A stretch of 64,000 nucleotides of DNA from Rhodospirillales bacterium (GCA_017644185.1 JAEPMA010000008.1:124001-188000), one strand, 5' to 3'; numbered from the stretch's first letter, positions 29,458 to 37,796 are shown. The notes: a model not told the origin generated them from the letters alone. Program-made: numbers and translations.

Positions 29458-29594
29458 CGAATGACGGGCCCCGAAGTGGCGGTGAATGGACGCAGAGTGA
29501 TACCGGAATCCGTCACGCTTGAAAATCCCACATACACATTGCCCTCACCCGCTTGTGACTTGAGCGTGATGGCGTAAAGCGCGTATCAGAGAGT

Positions 29595-30344
29595 ATGAAT
29601 TTTACTCGACACCCGAATTGGCGTTATCTGTTTCCGGCCGTGTTGCTGGCGATGACGCTAATCGTGTCGCCGGATGCACGCGCCGGCAACAAGATCACGG
29701 TGGTCGAGCTTTATACCTCGCAAGGTTGCTCGAGTTGCCCGCCGGCGGACACATATCTGGGGAAACTCGCCGAACGCGCGGACATCCTCGCACTTTCTTT
29801 TCATGTCGATTATTGGGATTACATCGGCTGGAAAGATCCCTACGCCCTGCATTTCAACACCGAACGCCAGCGGGCCTACGCGCGCAATCTCGGCATGGGG
29901 TATGTCTACACGCCGCAGATGGTAATCCAGGGCATGGCCCACACCACCGGCTCGAACCGTGAATCGGTCGAAACGCTGATCCGCGACCTGAAGGGCGCGA
30001 AACGGCTCGACGTCCAACTCGGCCTGGCCGAAAAGGGGATTAAACTCGACATCTCCGGCGGCACATTCGATGACGAAACGGGCCGCATCCTGATCACCAC
30101 CTACGACGCGAAGCACGAGAACGATGTCAGGCGCGGCGAAAATTCGGGCCGCACCCTCGCCCACTATAACGTGGTCCGCGACATGGCCGAGGTCGGGGTT
30201 TGGAAGGGCGAAAAATTGTCGATGCTTCTCACCGACAAAATGATCGAGATGAAGGGACACGACGGTTGCGCGGTCCTGATCCAATCCGCCAAATCGGGCC
30301 GCATCCTGGGCGCGGCGAAGATCGATCTGACGCCGGGCACTTGA
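29595..30344 (+). CDS. DUF1223 thioredoxin-like exported protein
   Basis: 249 residues. A signal peptide (YLFPAVLLAMTLIVSPDARA) precedes KITVVELYTSQGCSSCPPAD, the DUF1223 hallmark with a CxxC motif in thioredoxin position, then SFHVDYWDYIGWKDPYAL and YTPQMVIQGMAHTTGSNR. The family is conserved in alphaproteobacteria; a periplasmic thiol-redox or metal-related role is likely but unproven. A single gene, divergent from the membrane-protein gene. Confidence 0.88.
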   Translation: MNFTRHPNWRYLFPAVLLAMTLIVSPDARAGNKITVVELYTSQGCSSCPPADTYLGKLAERADILALSFHVDYWDYIGWKDPYALHFNTERQRAYARNLGMGYVYTPQMVIQGMAHTTGSNRESVETLIRDLKGAKRLDVQLGLAEKGIKLDISGGTFDDETGRILITTYDAKHENDVRRGENSGRTLAHYNVVRDMAEVGVWKGEKLSMLLTDKMIEMKGHDGCAVLIQSAKSGRILGAAKIDLTPGT

Positions 30345-30364
30345 GCGATAATCCCCTCACCCTG

Positions 30365-30430
30365 TCCCTCTCCCGAGGGAGAGGGAACCCTGAACAAGCG
30401 GCACGCCAAGACCCTCTCCCTGGGGAGAGG
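30365..30430. repeat. paired CCCTCTCC-type palindromes
   Basis: Two palindromes of one family sit in the convergent gap after the DUF1223 gene: TCCCTCTCCC-GA-GGGAGAGGGA at 30365-30386 and CCTCTCCC-TG-GGGAGAGG at 30413-30430, followed by GCGAGCAACGCGAGCCGGGT. A third copy lies at 39514-39535. They may double as terminators. Confidence 0.7.
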
Positions 30431-30459
30431 ACGGCGAGCAACGCGAGCCGGGTAAGGGG

Positions 30460-31437
30460 TTATTTACGCCCCTGACTCTCGACCCTCTCAGCCATCAAAC
30501 ACAATATTTCGAACATCATCGTGACGCCGACGAGCGCGGTATTCCCCGATGCGTCGAAGGGGGGCGCGACCTCGACCACGTCGCCCCCCACGATATCGAG
30601 CCCCGATAGCCCACGTAACATCCGCTGCGCGTCGTGGGTCGAAAATCCGCCGATTTCGGGTGTTCCGGTGCCGGGCGCGTAGACCGGGTCGAGCCCGTCG
30701 ACATCGAAGCTGACATACATCGGCCCGTTGCCGACGACGTCCCGCGCGATCTCGGCGACCTTGTCGGGGCCGAGGTCGAAATACTCCTCGATCTCGATCA
30801 CCCGGATGCCCTGTTCGAGCCCCCAGTCCTTATCTTCGGGGGTGTAAAGCGAGCCCCGGATTCCGATCTGCACGGTGCGTTTCGGATCCAACAACCCCTC
30901 CTCGATGGCGCGGCGGAACGGCGTTCCGTGGGTATACTTATGACCGCCGAAATAACGGTCCCAGGTGTCGGTGTGGGCGTCGAAATGCACCATCCCCAAC
31001 GGGCGTCCGTCCGAAATCCCCCGCATGATGGGGAGCGTGATCAGGTGATCCCCACCTGCCGTCAGCGGCATCACACCGGCGGCGTTCAGATCGGTATAGA
31101 ACTTGCCGACGCGCTCGAGCGTGTCCAACAGGTCGACCGGATTGACGGGCGTATCGCCCATGTCGGCACAGCTCGCCATTTTGAAAGGCTGCGTCCCCGT
31201 GACGTGGTGCACGTTCCTGACCATGGTCGACAGATCGCGCATTTGCCGCGGGCCATGGCGGGCGCCGGCGCGGTTGGTCGTTCCCCCGTCCCACGGCACC
31301 CCGACGATGCCGATATCGACCTCATTCGCCGCCGTTTCCATATCCACATGGGGAAGACGCATGAAGGTCGGAATGCCCGCGAAACGGGGCAGGTCGGCGC
31401 CCGATCTGGGCAGGTATTTCTTGTATTTCTCGTCCAT
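30460..31437 (-). CDS. agmatinase/arginase-family ureohydrolase
   Basis: 325 residues from the ATG at 31437; an ATG seven codons upstream is an alternative. The binuclear-metal motifs are TAGGDHLITLPI, MVHFDAHTDTWD and VSFDVDGLDPVYAPGTGTPE, all intact. These enzymes hydrolyse guanidino compounds to urea plus an amine. The sequence fits the agmatinase/guanidinobutyrase/guanidinopropionase branch; which guanidino substrate is used cannot be settled, and guanidine itself is possible for some SpeB-like members. The polyamine-type transporter at 33-37.6 kb is nearby but not in the same operon. Confidence 0.87.
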   Translation of the reverse strand: MDEKYKKYLPRSGADLPRFAGIPTFMRLPHVDMETAANEVDIGIVGVPWDGGTTNRAGARHGPRQMRDLSTMVRNVHHVTGTQPFKMASCADMGDTPVNPVDLLDTLERVGKFYTDLNAAGVMPLTAGGDHLITLPIMRGISDGRPLGMVHFDAHTDTWDRYFGGHKYTHGTPFRRAIEEGLLDPKRTVQIGIRGSLYTPEDKDWGLEQGIRVIEIEEYFDLGPDKVAEIARDVVGNGPMYVSFDVDGLDPVYAPGTGTPEIGGFSTHDAQRMLRGLSGLDIVGGDVVEVAPPFDASGNTALVGVTMMFEILCLMAERVESQGRK

Positions 31438-31590
31438 TTTGCCTCTCACCCTTTCCATCAGCCTACGTCATTCCGTTGATGCTTAAAATGGTCAAACATC
31501 CGTCATTCACCGGTCACCACTTTGCCATGATTGACGAATAGAACTGGCGCCGATCCGGGGATACCCGGCATGACCTGGGAGGCCAAGAAG

Positions 31591-31779
31591 ATGACCGACA
31601 CCTATCCTTTCCCCGCCAAAGGCGGGATCGAGCCGAAACTCTCCGAGCTGCTCGACGATCCGGTATTACAGACCCTCCTGGATTATGACGGCCTCAGCGT
31701 CGATGACCTGCGGGCGTGCGTCGCCGATTGGCGGAACCGCCGGCTGCATGCGGACGGGCGGTTTCCCTACGCCGCCTGA
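31591..31779 (+). CDS. small hypothetical protein
   Basis: 62 residues from the ATG at 31591, which has GGGAGG 9 bases upstream; a longer frame begins at 31531 but has no ribosome site. The sequence (KLSELLDDPVLQTLLDYDGL, then SVDDLRACVADWRNRRLH) suggests two or three helices. No motif I recognise. It lies 94 bases upstream of the ferritin-like gene, which seems to have its own promoter. Confidence 0.6.
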   Translation: MTDTYPFPAKGGIEPKLSELLDDPVLQTLLDYDGLSVDDLRACVADWRNRRLHADGRFPYAA

Positions 31780-31802
31780 TCCAAAAACGCGGTCACCGGT
31801 AG

Positions 31803-31831
31803 TTGCACCTCCGCTCGGCAAACCCCATAAT
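31803..31831 (+). promoter_or_regulatory. candidate promoter of the ferritin-like gene
   Basis: TTGCAC, 17 bases, CATAAT, ending 42 bases before the start codon at 31874. A good sigma-70-type match placed in the gap after the small hypothetical gene. Confidence 0.5.
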
Positions 31832-31873
31832 CCGTGTGTTGAATAGAGATTGCCGACAAGGAGAGCCCTGAAG

Positions 31874-32167
31874 ATGGCCAGTGATAGCCTGCACGCCCCC
31901 CGTGAACGTTTAAGCAAGGAAACCCTTCACCTGCATCACGCGATCGTCTCGCTGATGGAGGAAATGGAAGCGGTCGACTGGTATCGCCAGCGCGCCGATG
32001 ATTGCGAGGACGAGGAACTGAAGGAAATCCTGCTCCATAACATGCGCGAGGAAATGGAACACGCGTGCATGGTTCTGGAATGGCTGCGCCGCAACAACGC
32101 CGACTTCGCCAAGGAACTCGAAGAGAACCTGTTCAAGGAAGGCCCGATCTCCGGCCACCACGGCTGA
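31874..32167 (+). CDS. EncFtn-type ferritin-like protein without encapsulin-targeting tail
   Basis: 97 residues from the ATG at 31874 with AGGAG 9 bases upstream. The sequence closely follows the encapsulated ferritin of Rhodospirillum rubrum: LSKETLHLHHAIVSLMEEME, AVDWYRQRADD, NMREEMEHACMVLEWLRRN and LFKEGPI. The iron-site residues known for that protein are all in place: E29, E30, E32, W36, Y37, E60 and H63 here (E31, E32, E34, W38, Y39, E62, H65 there). A two-helix subunit that makes decamers with ferroxidase activity is therefore expected. The protein ends at ISGHHG, so the C-terminal encapsulin-localisation peptide is missing, and no encapsulin shell gene is in the window. Confidence 0.9.
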   Translation: MASDSLHAPRERLSKETLHLHHAIVSLMEEMEAVDWYRQRADDCEDEELKEILLHNMREEMEHACMVLEWLRRNNADFAKELEENLFKEGPISGHHG

Positions 32168-32181
32168 TAGATTTTCTTCAT

Positions 32182-32254
32182 CGTCATCCCCGCGAAAGCG
32201 GGGACCCAGTCAAGCTTCGGTAATTCTCGGTTCCCGCTTTCGCGGGAATGACGG
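32182..32254. repeat. two-armed palindromic repeat (GTCATCCCCGCGAAAGCGGGG type)
   Basis: Two arms that are near-perfect inverted copies: CGTCATCCCCGCGAAAGCGG and, at the other end, the reverse complement pattern CCGCTTTCGCGGGAATGACG. Each arm is itself a hairpin with a GAAA or TTTC loop. A second copy is at 39555-39633. The size and form fit a REP doublet or a small MITE-like element. Confidence 0.85.
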
Positions 32255-32296
32255 TATACGAACCGGCATTCGCCCATTTCTCGATACTCGAGCCGG

Positions 32297-32629
32297 CTAT
32301 TCACCGAGAATCCGCCTCACCCCTGCCCGGCCGTCGGACCGGCACCACGGTTTATGCCCACCGAGTCCGCGGTTGATGTATTCGCGTTCCGCATCCGCCA
32401 TCGCGCCGACGCGGATGTCGGTCAGCGTGTCCGCGTCCAACCCCGAGGCCCGTTCGAGGTCGGCGCGTTTCCGCGCGTATTTTTCATGCACCGGCGTGCG
32501 CACGAGCCCACAAAAGCTCGCGACCTCGTAATCATAAATCAGATTGTAGTAAGGGTCGGCCGTATCCGCATCGGCGAACGGCGCCGAGACGAGCGCGAGC
32601 GCAAAAGCCAAGATACTAAGTCTTGGCAA
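32297..32629 (-). CDS. small exported protein of unknown function
   Basis: 110 residues if it starts at the TTG at 32629, which gives a clean signal peptide (PRLSILAFALALVSAPFADA) and overlaps the upstream stop by 14 bases; an ATG at 32671 is an alternative with a longer basic N-terminus. The mature part contains YYNLIYDYEVASFCGLV, an arginine-rich helical middle and HKPWCRSDGRAGVRRIL, with two cysteines that could pair. I do not recognise the family. It appears to be the last gene of the transporter operon. Confidence 0.6.
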   Translation of the reverse strand: MPRLSILAFALALVSAPFADADTADPYYNLIYDYEVASFCGLVRTPVHEKYARKRADLERASGLDADTLTDIRVGAMADAEREYINRGLGGHKPWCRSDGRAGVRRILGE

Positions 32630-32984
32630 AATACTCGCCGATGATCTCTTCTTTCGTATCCAGCGAGACATCGGCGACTTCCTTGCGCGCGCCCAATTGC
32701 GTCCACTGGATCTTCCAGTAAAGCTCCTCGCCGCTTCGAAGCAAACCGACAAAAGCCTCATAAAAACTGACATCGAAGAATGCGGTGACATTTTCATTCT
32801 CGTTCTGGCCGAACGGCAATTCCGCTTCCAGCGAATCCCCATAATTCTTGAACACAGCCGTGCCCACCATCTTGCCGCCGTCGTCGTAAAGCCGGACGAT
32901 GATCGACGGCCGGGGTGCGGGACCCGTGCGTTTATTCAGCACCTGGATGGCGTAGCGGGAAATCTTTTGAACCGTGGACGGCAT
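32616..32984 (-). CDS. hypothetical protein in polyamine-transporter operon
   Basis: 122 residues, soluble, beta-rich in the first half (YAIQVLNKRTGPAPRPSIIV, MVGTAVFKNYGDSLEAELPF) and with a late acidic tail (DTKEEIIGEYFAKT). No signal peptide, no recognised motif. It begins 21 bases after potC on the same strand, which suggests co-transcription with the transporter, but there is no functional evidence. Confidence 0.7.
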   Translation of the reverse strand: MPSTVQKISRYAIQVLNKRTGPAPRPSIIVRLYDDGGKMVGTAVFKNYGDSLEAELPFGQNENENVTAFFDVSFYEAFVGLLRSGEELYWKIQWTQLGARKEVADVSLDTKEEIIGEYFAKT

Positions 32985-33005
32985 GCTCGTTTCCTCAGGG
33001 GTCTA

Positions 33006-33905
33006 TCAGGCTGCAGCGGCGGCTTGTTGGGCGGCGGCTTCTGTGTCCTTCATACGCTTCATTGCGGCGCGCTTCTTCGACGCTTCGACGATCGCTTCTT
33101 CGCGGCGCTTCTTGATCTCATAGATAACGGCGCCGATCAGGGTAAAGCCCATGATGACGACGGCCAGCGCCGAGATAGAAGGATTGACGCCGAACCGCGC
33201 AAGGCCGGCAAGCTCGGTCGTCAACGTGCCGCGCGCGACCATCGTAAAGACGGTGGTGTTGTAGTTTTCGAACGAGGTCAGAAACGCCAGGACGACCGAC
33301 GACAGGATCGCCGGGCGCAGGAACGGAATCAGCACCTTCCAGAATACCTGCGTGTGCGTTGCCCCCAGATCAAGCGCCGCTTCTTCCTGGGTCTTGTCGA
33401 AGCGCTGTAGGCGCGCGATGAACACCAGCATGCAGTAAGCGGAAATAAACGTCGACTGGCCGACGATGGTCAGGAAGAACGGGTTATTGGTTGTTTCGTA
33501 GTCGAGGCCGACGATCGAACCGAAACGCTCCCAGAAGATCACCGTCGAAATACCGATGATCACACCGGGGACCAGGACCGGCGAGACGACGATGGTGTAA
33601 TAGATCGGCCGAACACGTTCCGACACCTGCATCAGCATGATCGCGCCCGCGAGCGCGGTCGGCACTGAAAGGGCGACGACCCCGGCGCCGATCCAGAGCG
33701 AGTTGATGAACCCGTTCACGAGCCGGTCGTTCTCACCCAGTTCGACGAACCAGTTGAGGGTCGTGCCCTCCCAAGGCGTGATCGTGGGATAGCTCGACGT
33801 GTTGAACGCGGACGCCGACATGATGATCAGGGGCCCGAAAAGATACAGGAAGAACAGGACGATATAGCCCCGAACGACCCAGGCGCGGATTTGATTACTG
33901 CTCAT
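33006..33905 (-). CDS. potC: spermidine/putrescine-type ABC permease PotC-like
   Basis: 299 residues from the ATG at 33905, which overlaps the potB stop by 4 bases. Six membrane segments with the permease coupling motif EEAALDLGATHTQVFWKVLIP. Like other PotC proteins it has the early PLIIMSASAFNTSSYPTITPWEG region. The C-terminus carries an extra charged, alanine-rich cytoplasmic tail (about 35 residues: KKRREEAIVEASKKRAAMKR...). It should form the inner-membrane channel together with the PotB-like protein. Confidence 0.88.
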   Translation of the reverse strand: MSSNQIRAWVVRGYIVLFFLYLFGPLIIMSASAFNTSSYPTITPWEGTTLNWFVELGENDRLVNGFINSLWIGAGVVALSVPTALAGAIMLMQVSERVRPIYYTIVVSPVLVPGVIIGISTVIFWERFGSIVGLDYETTNNPFFLTIVGQSTFISAYCMLVFIARLQRFDKTQEEAALDLGATHTQVFWKVLIPFLRPAILSSVVLAFLTSFENYNTTVFTMVARGTLTTELAGLARFGVNPSISALAVVIMGFTLIGAVIYEIKKRREEAIVEASKKRAAMKRMKDTEAAAQQAAAAA

Positions 33906-35269
33906 CGTTTCGCAATGTCCCCAAGCCCGACCTTGAATACCCGCATCATGATGCGCACGAAGATGATGCACGAAATCAGCAGCACGAAGGCATAGGCCGA
34001 ACCCTGCGGCCAGTTCCCGCCGGTGTTGTACCACTGGTAGATGATCTGCGTGAACCAGAGCGAGCTTGGCCCGCCCAGGATGTTCGGCGCCGCGAGTGCC
34101 CCCGCTGTCAGCATGAACACCATGGTGCACCCAGACGCGATCCCCGGTTTGGCGTGCGGCATGACGACGCGCATGTGGATTTTCATCCACGACGCGCCCA
34201 TGTCGCGCGCGGCCTCGACCTGGTTCGGATCGAGGCTTTCGATCGCGTTATAAAGCGGGAAGATCATCAGAAGAATGTAGGCGTACGTGAGCCCGGTATA
34301 GAGCGCGACGTTGGCCCCCAGGAAATCATACGGCTGATCCAGAATACCCAACGCCATCAGGAAATTGTTGATCAGGCCCAGGTCGGCGAAGATCAGCTTG
34401 AACGCGAACGCGCGCAGAATTTCGTTCACCCAGAACGGCAGAAGCAGACACAGGAAAAGCAACCGCTGCCCGCGGCCCCTGACCGACTGCGCCATGAAAA
34501 ACGCCAGCGGATAGCACAGCAGGAAGTTGATCAGCGTGACGATGACGCTGGCGAAGATGGTCTTGGCGAACACTTCCAAATGCAGCCAGTTGAACAACTC
34601 GGAATCGCTCTCACGCCCGAAGATCAGGTACTTGTAGTTCTTCAGCGTGTAGACGTCATTGGGACCGCCGATCTCGTTGGGTGTCAGATTGTAGCGGAAC
34701 GAGAAGTCGAGCATGTAGAGCTGCGGCAGGATGATCATGAAGACGATCCAGCCAAGCGTGAAAATCAGCAGATAAGCCGAGATCGCCAGGCCGTTCTTCT
34801 GCACGAACTGCAGCGCATTCAGGTTGGCCGTCCACTTGCCGGCCTCGCGCTGCACGAAGGGCGCGATCAGCAGCGCCGCGACGATGGCGATGAAGATCTC
34901 GACGAAGCCGAGCCCGCTGTCGACGGGCTTCTGCATCGCCGGGTCTTGAATCACGAGCTTCAGCTCGTGCTGGCCCGGCGGTAACTCAGGCAGCTTGTCG
35001 GGATTGGTGATCGTGATGTTGAGATTGCTGCCGCCGTTCGCGGGCGCGGACGGCGCGCTCGGCGATGGGGTACTTGTGCCCGGCAAAGACGGTGAAATGC
35101 TGGGCGTGCTGGAGCCAGGGAGCGACGGGGAAATCCCCAATCCACCGGAACTCGGTGCGGGCGAAGGCGTTTCCGACACCTCCGGCTTCTGCTCCGCCGG
35201 CGTCGGCAGGCTCGGCGAGATCTGCATCTGCGCCAGCTTTATCTCCGTTGCGGCGGCGGCCTCATTCAT
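33902..35269 (-). CDS. potB: PotB-like ABC permease with long repeat-bearing N-terminal extension
   Basis: 455 residues from the ATG at 35269, which overlaps the potA stop by 8 bases. The C-terminal 300 residues are a normal PotB permease with the coupling loop QVEAARDMGASWMKIHMRVV. In front are about 155 extra residues: a Pro/Ser-rich tract with three copies of ISPSLP (about 18-23, 47-52 and 59-64), a short beta-like stretch (NLNITITNPDKLPELPPGQ), and an additional membrane segment about 121-139 (GFVEIFIAIVAALLIAPFVQ). With this extra segment the long tail may lie on the periplasmic side. Classic PotB proteins are about 285 residues. Confidence 0.85.
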   Translation of the reverse strand: MNEAAAATEIKLAQMQISPSLPTPAEQKPEVSETPSPAPSSGGLGISPSLPGSSTPSISPSLPGTSTPSPSAPSAPANGGSNLNITITNPDKLPELPPGQHELKLVIQDPAMQKPVDSGLGFVEIFIAIVAALLIAPFVQREAGKWTANLNALQFVQKNGLAISAYLLIFTLGWIVFMIILPQLYMLDFSFRYNLTPNEIGGPNDVYTLKNYKYLIFGRESDSELFNWLHLEVFAKTIFASVIVTLINFLLCYPLAFFMAQSVRGRGQRLLFLCLLLPFWVNEILRAFAFKLIFADLGLINNFLMALGILDQPYDFLGANVALYTGLTYAYILLMIFPLYNAIESLDPNQVEAARDMGASWMKIHMRVVMPHAKPGIASGCTMVFMLTAGALAAPNILGGPSSLWFTQIIYQWYNTGGNWPQGSAYAFVLLISCIIFVRIMMRVFKVGLGDIAKR

Positions 35270-36356
35270 CGGCAAGCTCCCCGACCGGCAGCGCCACGGC
35301 GCGATCCGGATCGAACGACACCTTGATCGGTGTACCAGGATCGCGGCGTTCGACACCCGCGTCGTTGACGATCGCCATCTTGAACGGCTTGGCATCGTTG
35401 TCTGATTTCAAGAACACGTGCAGGAAGCTACCCTCGAATTCTTCCTTGATGGTAACGGTCTCGAACATCGTGTCGCCCTCGGCATCGCCGCTCTTGGCGG
35501 GACGAAGGACTTCCGGGCGAATGAACAGATAAGCGTCGTCGCCCTCTTTCAAACCACGGTTGTTGATCCCCCGTAACGGACCGAAAGCGGTGTCGAGCAC
35601 GGCATACTTGCCCTCGGCGCGCGAGACGGTACCGCTGAAGGCGTTGTTCTCGCCCACGAAACTCGCGACGAAAGCGGTCGCCGGGTTGTTGTAGATTTCA
35701 GAACCGTTCCCGACCTGCTGGACGATCCCCGCGCTCATCACGGCGATGCGGTCCGACATGGTCAGCGCTTCGCCCTGATCGTGGGTGATGTAGATAAACG
35801 TGATGCCGACGCGCTGCTGGATGGAACGCAGTTCGGTCCGCATGTGCTGCCGCAACTTTAGATCAAGCGCCGACAAGGGCTCATCCAGCAAAAGCACCTG
35901 CGGCTCGACCGCAAGGGCGCGGGCGATGGCGACGCGCTGACGCTGGCCACCCGACAGTTCGGAGACCATCTTGTCACCCTGGCCCGGAAGGGCGATGAGA
36001 TTGAGCAGTTCTTCGGCGCGGCGGCGGCGCTCGTTGTATTTCACACCGGCAACCTCGAGCCCGAAGGCGATGTTGTCGGCGACGCTCATCAGTGGGAACA
36101 ATGCCAAATTCTGAAAGATCAACGCCGTCGGACGGTTGTTGGGGCCGATGCCCCGCATGTCCTTGCCGCCGATCCGCACGCTCCCCTCGGTCGGGTCGTT
36201 GAACCCGGAAACGGCGCGGAGAATGGTCGTCTTACCGCACCCGGACGGGCCCAGGAAGCTGAAGAATTCCCCCGATTCGATCGTCAGGTTGCAGTTATCG
36301 ACGGCGACGAAATCGCCAAAACGAATAGTGACCTGGTCAAGCTCGACGCTGCTCAT
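35262..36356 (-). CDS. potA: spermidine/putrescine-type ABC ATPase PotA-like
   Basis: 364 residues. Walker A GPSGCGKTTILRAVSGF, signature LSGGQRQRVAIARAL, Walker B VLLLDEPLSALD, switch YITHDQGEAL, then a TOBE-type regulatory domain in the last 110 residues (RAEGKYAVLDTAFGPL, IRPEVLRPAKSGD). It drives the PotB/PotC permease. It is separated from the binding-protein gene by 130 bases with strong hairpins, and overlaps potB by 8 bases. Confidence 0.92.
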   Translation of the reverse strand: MSSVELDQVTIRFGDFVAVDNCNLTIESGEFFSFLGPSGCGKTTILRAVSGFNDPTEGSVRIGGKDMRGIGPNNRPTALIFQNLALFPLMSVADNIAFGLEVAGVKYNERRRRAEELLNLIALPGQGDKMVSELSGGQRQRVAIARALAVEPQVLLLDEPLSALDLKLRQHMRTELRSIQQRVGITFIYITHDQGEALTMSDRIAVMSAGIVQQVGNGSEIYNNPATAFVASFVGENNAFSGTVSRAEGKYAVLDTAFGPLRGINNRGLKEGDDAYLFIRPEVLRPAKSGDAEGDTMFETVTIKEEFEGSFLHVFLKSDNDAKPFKMAIVNDAGVERRDPGTPIKVSFDPDRAVALPVGELADE

Positions 36357-36448
36357 CCGTCCCCCTTATGGACCTTTGCGTTCGGTCCTCCCTCTGAATG
36401 ATTTTGTTATTCTTGGACGGCTTTTGCCGTCTCGTCGTCATCCGGCGG

Positions 36449-36475
36449 CTGCCGCCCGGGGCGCCCGGGCGGCAG
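36449..36475. repeat. 12-bp perfect GC hairpin between binding protein and ATPase genes
   Basis: CTGCCGCCCGGG-GCG-CCCGGGCGGCAG, only 11 bases after the binding-protein stop. A second, smaller hairpin (GACGGC-TTTT-GCCGTC, about 36416-36431) follows. No T-run is present on the minus strand. The likely role is a processing or stability barrier that keeps the binding-protein message more abundant than the potABC part. Confidence 0.6.
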
Positions 36476-36486
36476 TGCGGAGATGA

Positions 36487-37644
36487 TCAGGCAGCGACGA
36501 ACTTGTCGCGGTACTCGGCGCGGATCGACGCGTACCAGGCCGGCTCGTCCGGCCACCACCAAAGCTTGGAGAGCGCATCGCCCGGATAGGCGAGATTGAA
36601 CGCTTCCTTCGACTTGGCATCCAGTTTATCGGCATAGCCTTTGACGACGCCGTTGTAACCGGTCTTGATCGCCGAATCGGCGGCCGCGTCGACGGTGTAG
36701 ACGGCATTGACGAGTTCGTAGACTTCCGCCTTGTTCTTGGCGCCGATCGGCATGCATAGCCCGTCGAGCCAGGCGAACGCGCCCTCTTTCGGGGCCATGT
36801 ACTGGACCGGCTTGCCATCCTTGAACAGCTCGATCGCCGGGCCGTCCCAGGTCTGGCCGAGAACGACGCCGTTCTGCATGAAACCGGTTTTCTGGGTGTC
36901 GTGGTCGTTCCAGAACTGCTTGACCCAGGGCTTGTGCTCGACCGCGAACTTCGTGATCTCTTCCCAGATCTTGCGCATGTTCTCTTCGTCTTTGTAGGCG
37001 TTGACGAACGGCGGCAGTTTGCCCGCACCTTCGAGGTAGCGCCCGATACCGGCCATCATCGAATGCGGACGGCCCTGCACCTTGCCCTTCATTTCCGGAA
37101 TCCAAAGATCGCCGAGCGACAGCTTGCCGTATTCGGTCGACCAAAGGTCGGTACGCCACGACATGGCTTCCGTACCCCAGATATGCGGCAGATGATGCTG
37201 CCCCCCGCCCCAGGTCCAGGCTTCGGACGCCTTGACGAACGCCGGCTCGACGTTGCCGATATTCGTGACCTTGCTCATGTCCCACGGCTGCAGGAGACCG
37301 AGGTCGATCCACTGGCCCTTACGGTTGAGCGTCGGCGTGATCAGGTCGAAGCCCCGGCCTTTCGACGCCTTCATTTTGTTCAGGAGTTCTTCGTTCGAAC
37401 CCAACGGTGTCACGTTGACCTTGATGCCGGTCTTCTTCTCGAAGCCCTTGATGAAGTCTTCGGTCAGGTAATTGGTCCAGACGATTGCGTTGATCGTGCC
37501 CGCGGCAAATGCGTCGCGGATCACGAACGGCCCAACGGCGGCGGCGCCGGCCACGGCGGCCGTGCCCTTGAGAACGGTGCGGCGGTTGAACTTTTTCGCC
37601 GCCTCGACCGTTTGTTGAGCGCTGGATTTGGTTTTTGAAGTCAT
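36487..37644 (-). CDS. potD: polyamine-type ABC substrate-binding protein with Tat signal
   Basis: 385 residues from the ATG at 37644. The N-terminal NRRTVLKGTAAVAGAAAVGP is a twin-arginine signal, so export folded through the Tat system is expected. The mature part (AIVWTNYLTEDFIKGFEKKT, GIKVNVTPLGSNEELLNKM, TQKTGFMQNGVVLGQTWDGP) is a PotD/PotF-like type II binding fold; the ligand could be putrescine, spermidine or a related cation. Tat export of a PotD-like protein is not the rule in E. coli but occurs in alphaproteobacteria. It is first in the operon and divergent from mmsA. Confidence 0.85.
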   Translation of the reverse strand: MTSKTKSSAQQTVEAAKKFNRRTVLKGTAAVAGAAAVGPFVIRDAFAAGTINAIVWTNYLTEDFIKGFEKKTGIKVNVTPLGSNEELLNKMKASKGRGFDLITPTLNRKGQWIDLGLLQPWDMSKVTNIGNVEPAFVKASEAWTWGGGQHHLPHIWGTEAMSWRTDLWSTEYGKLSLGDLWIPEMKGKVQGRPHSMMAGIGRYLEGAGKLPPFVNAYKDEENMRKIWEEITKFAVEHKPWVKQFWNDHDTQKTGFMQNGVVLGQTWDGPAIELFKDGKPVQYMAPKEGAFAWLDGLCMPIGAKNKAEVYELVNAVYTVDAAADSAIKTGYNGVVKGYADKLDAKSKEAFNLAYPGDALSKLWWWPDEPAWYASIRAEYRDKFVAA

Positions 37645-37766
37645 TAAGTAGCTCCCTGAGTCTGAGTGAGTAATTCGAAGCACAGGGGGCGGCGCGATGA
37701 TTTTTTTGCGCTCTGGCCTCACCTGTTGAACTCTTCCCCCGCGTTGGTCCGCAAGGACTTGCTTTA

Positions 37767-37796
37767 ATTATGAAACCCTACATGTCTTGTGGTCAA
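37767..37796 (-). promoter_or_regulatory. candidate promoter of the polyamine-transporter operon
   Basis: On the minus strand TTGACC and CATAAT are 18 bases apart, giving a leader of about 115 bases before the start at 37644. A small hairpin with GTCC/GGAC arms lies at the start of the leader. The rest of the 359-base gap up to mmsA (38004) shows no gene; mmsA itself has GGGGTGG before its ATG. Confidence 0.55.

Noticed and set aside
32672-32842. Long upstream extension of the small exported protein gene
   Set aside because: It lies inside the preceding gene in another frame and would bury the signal peptide; the TTG at 32629 or ATG at 32671 fits better.
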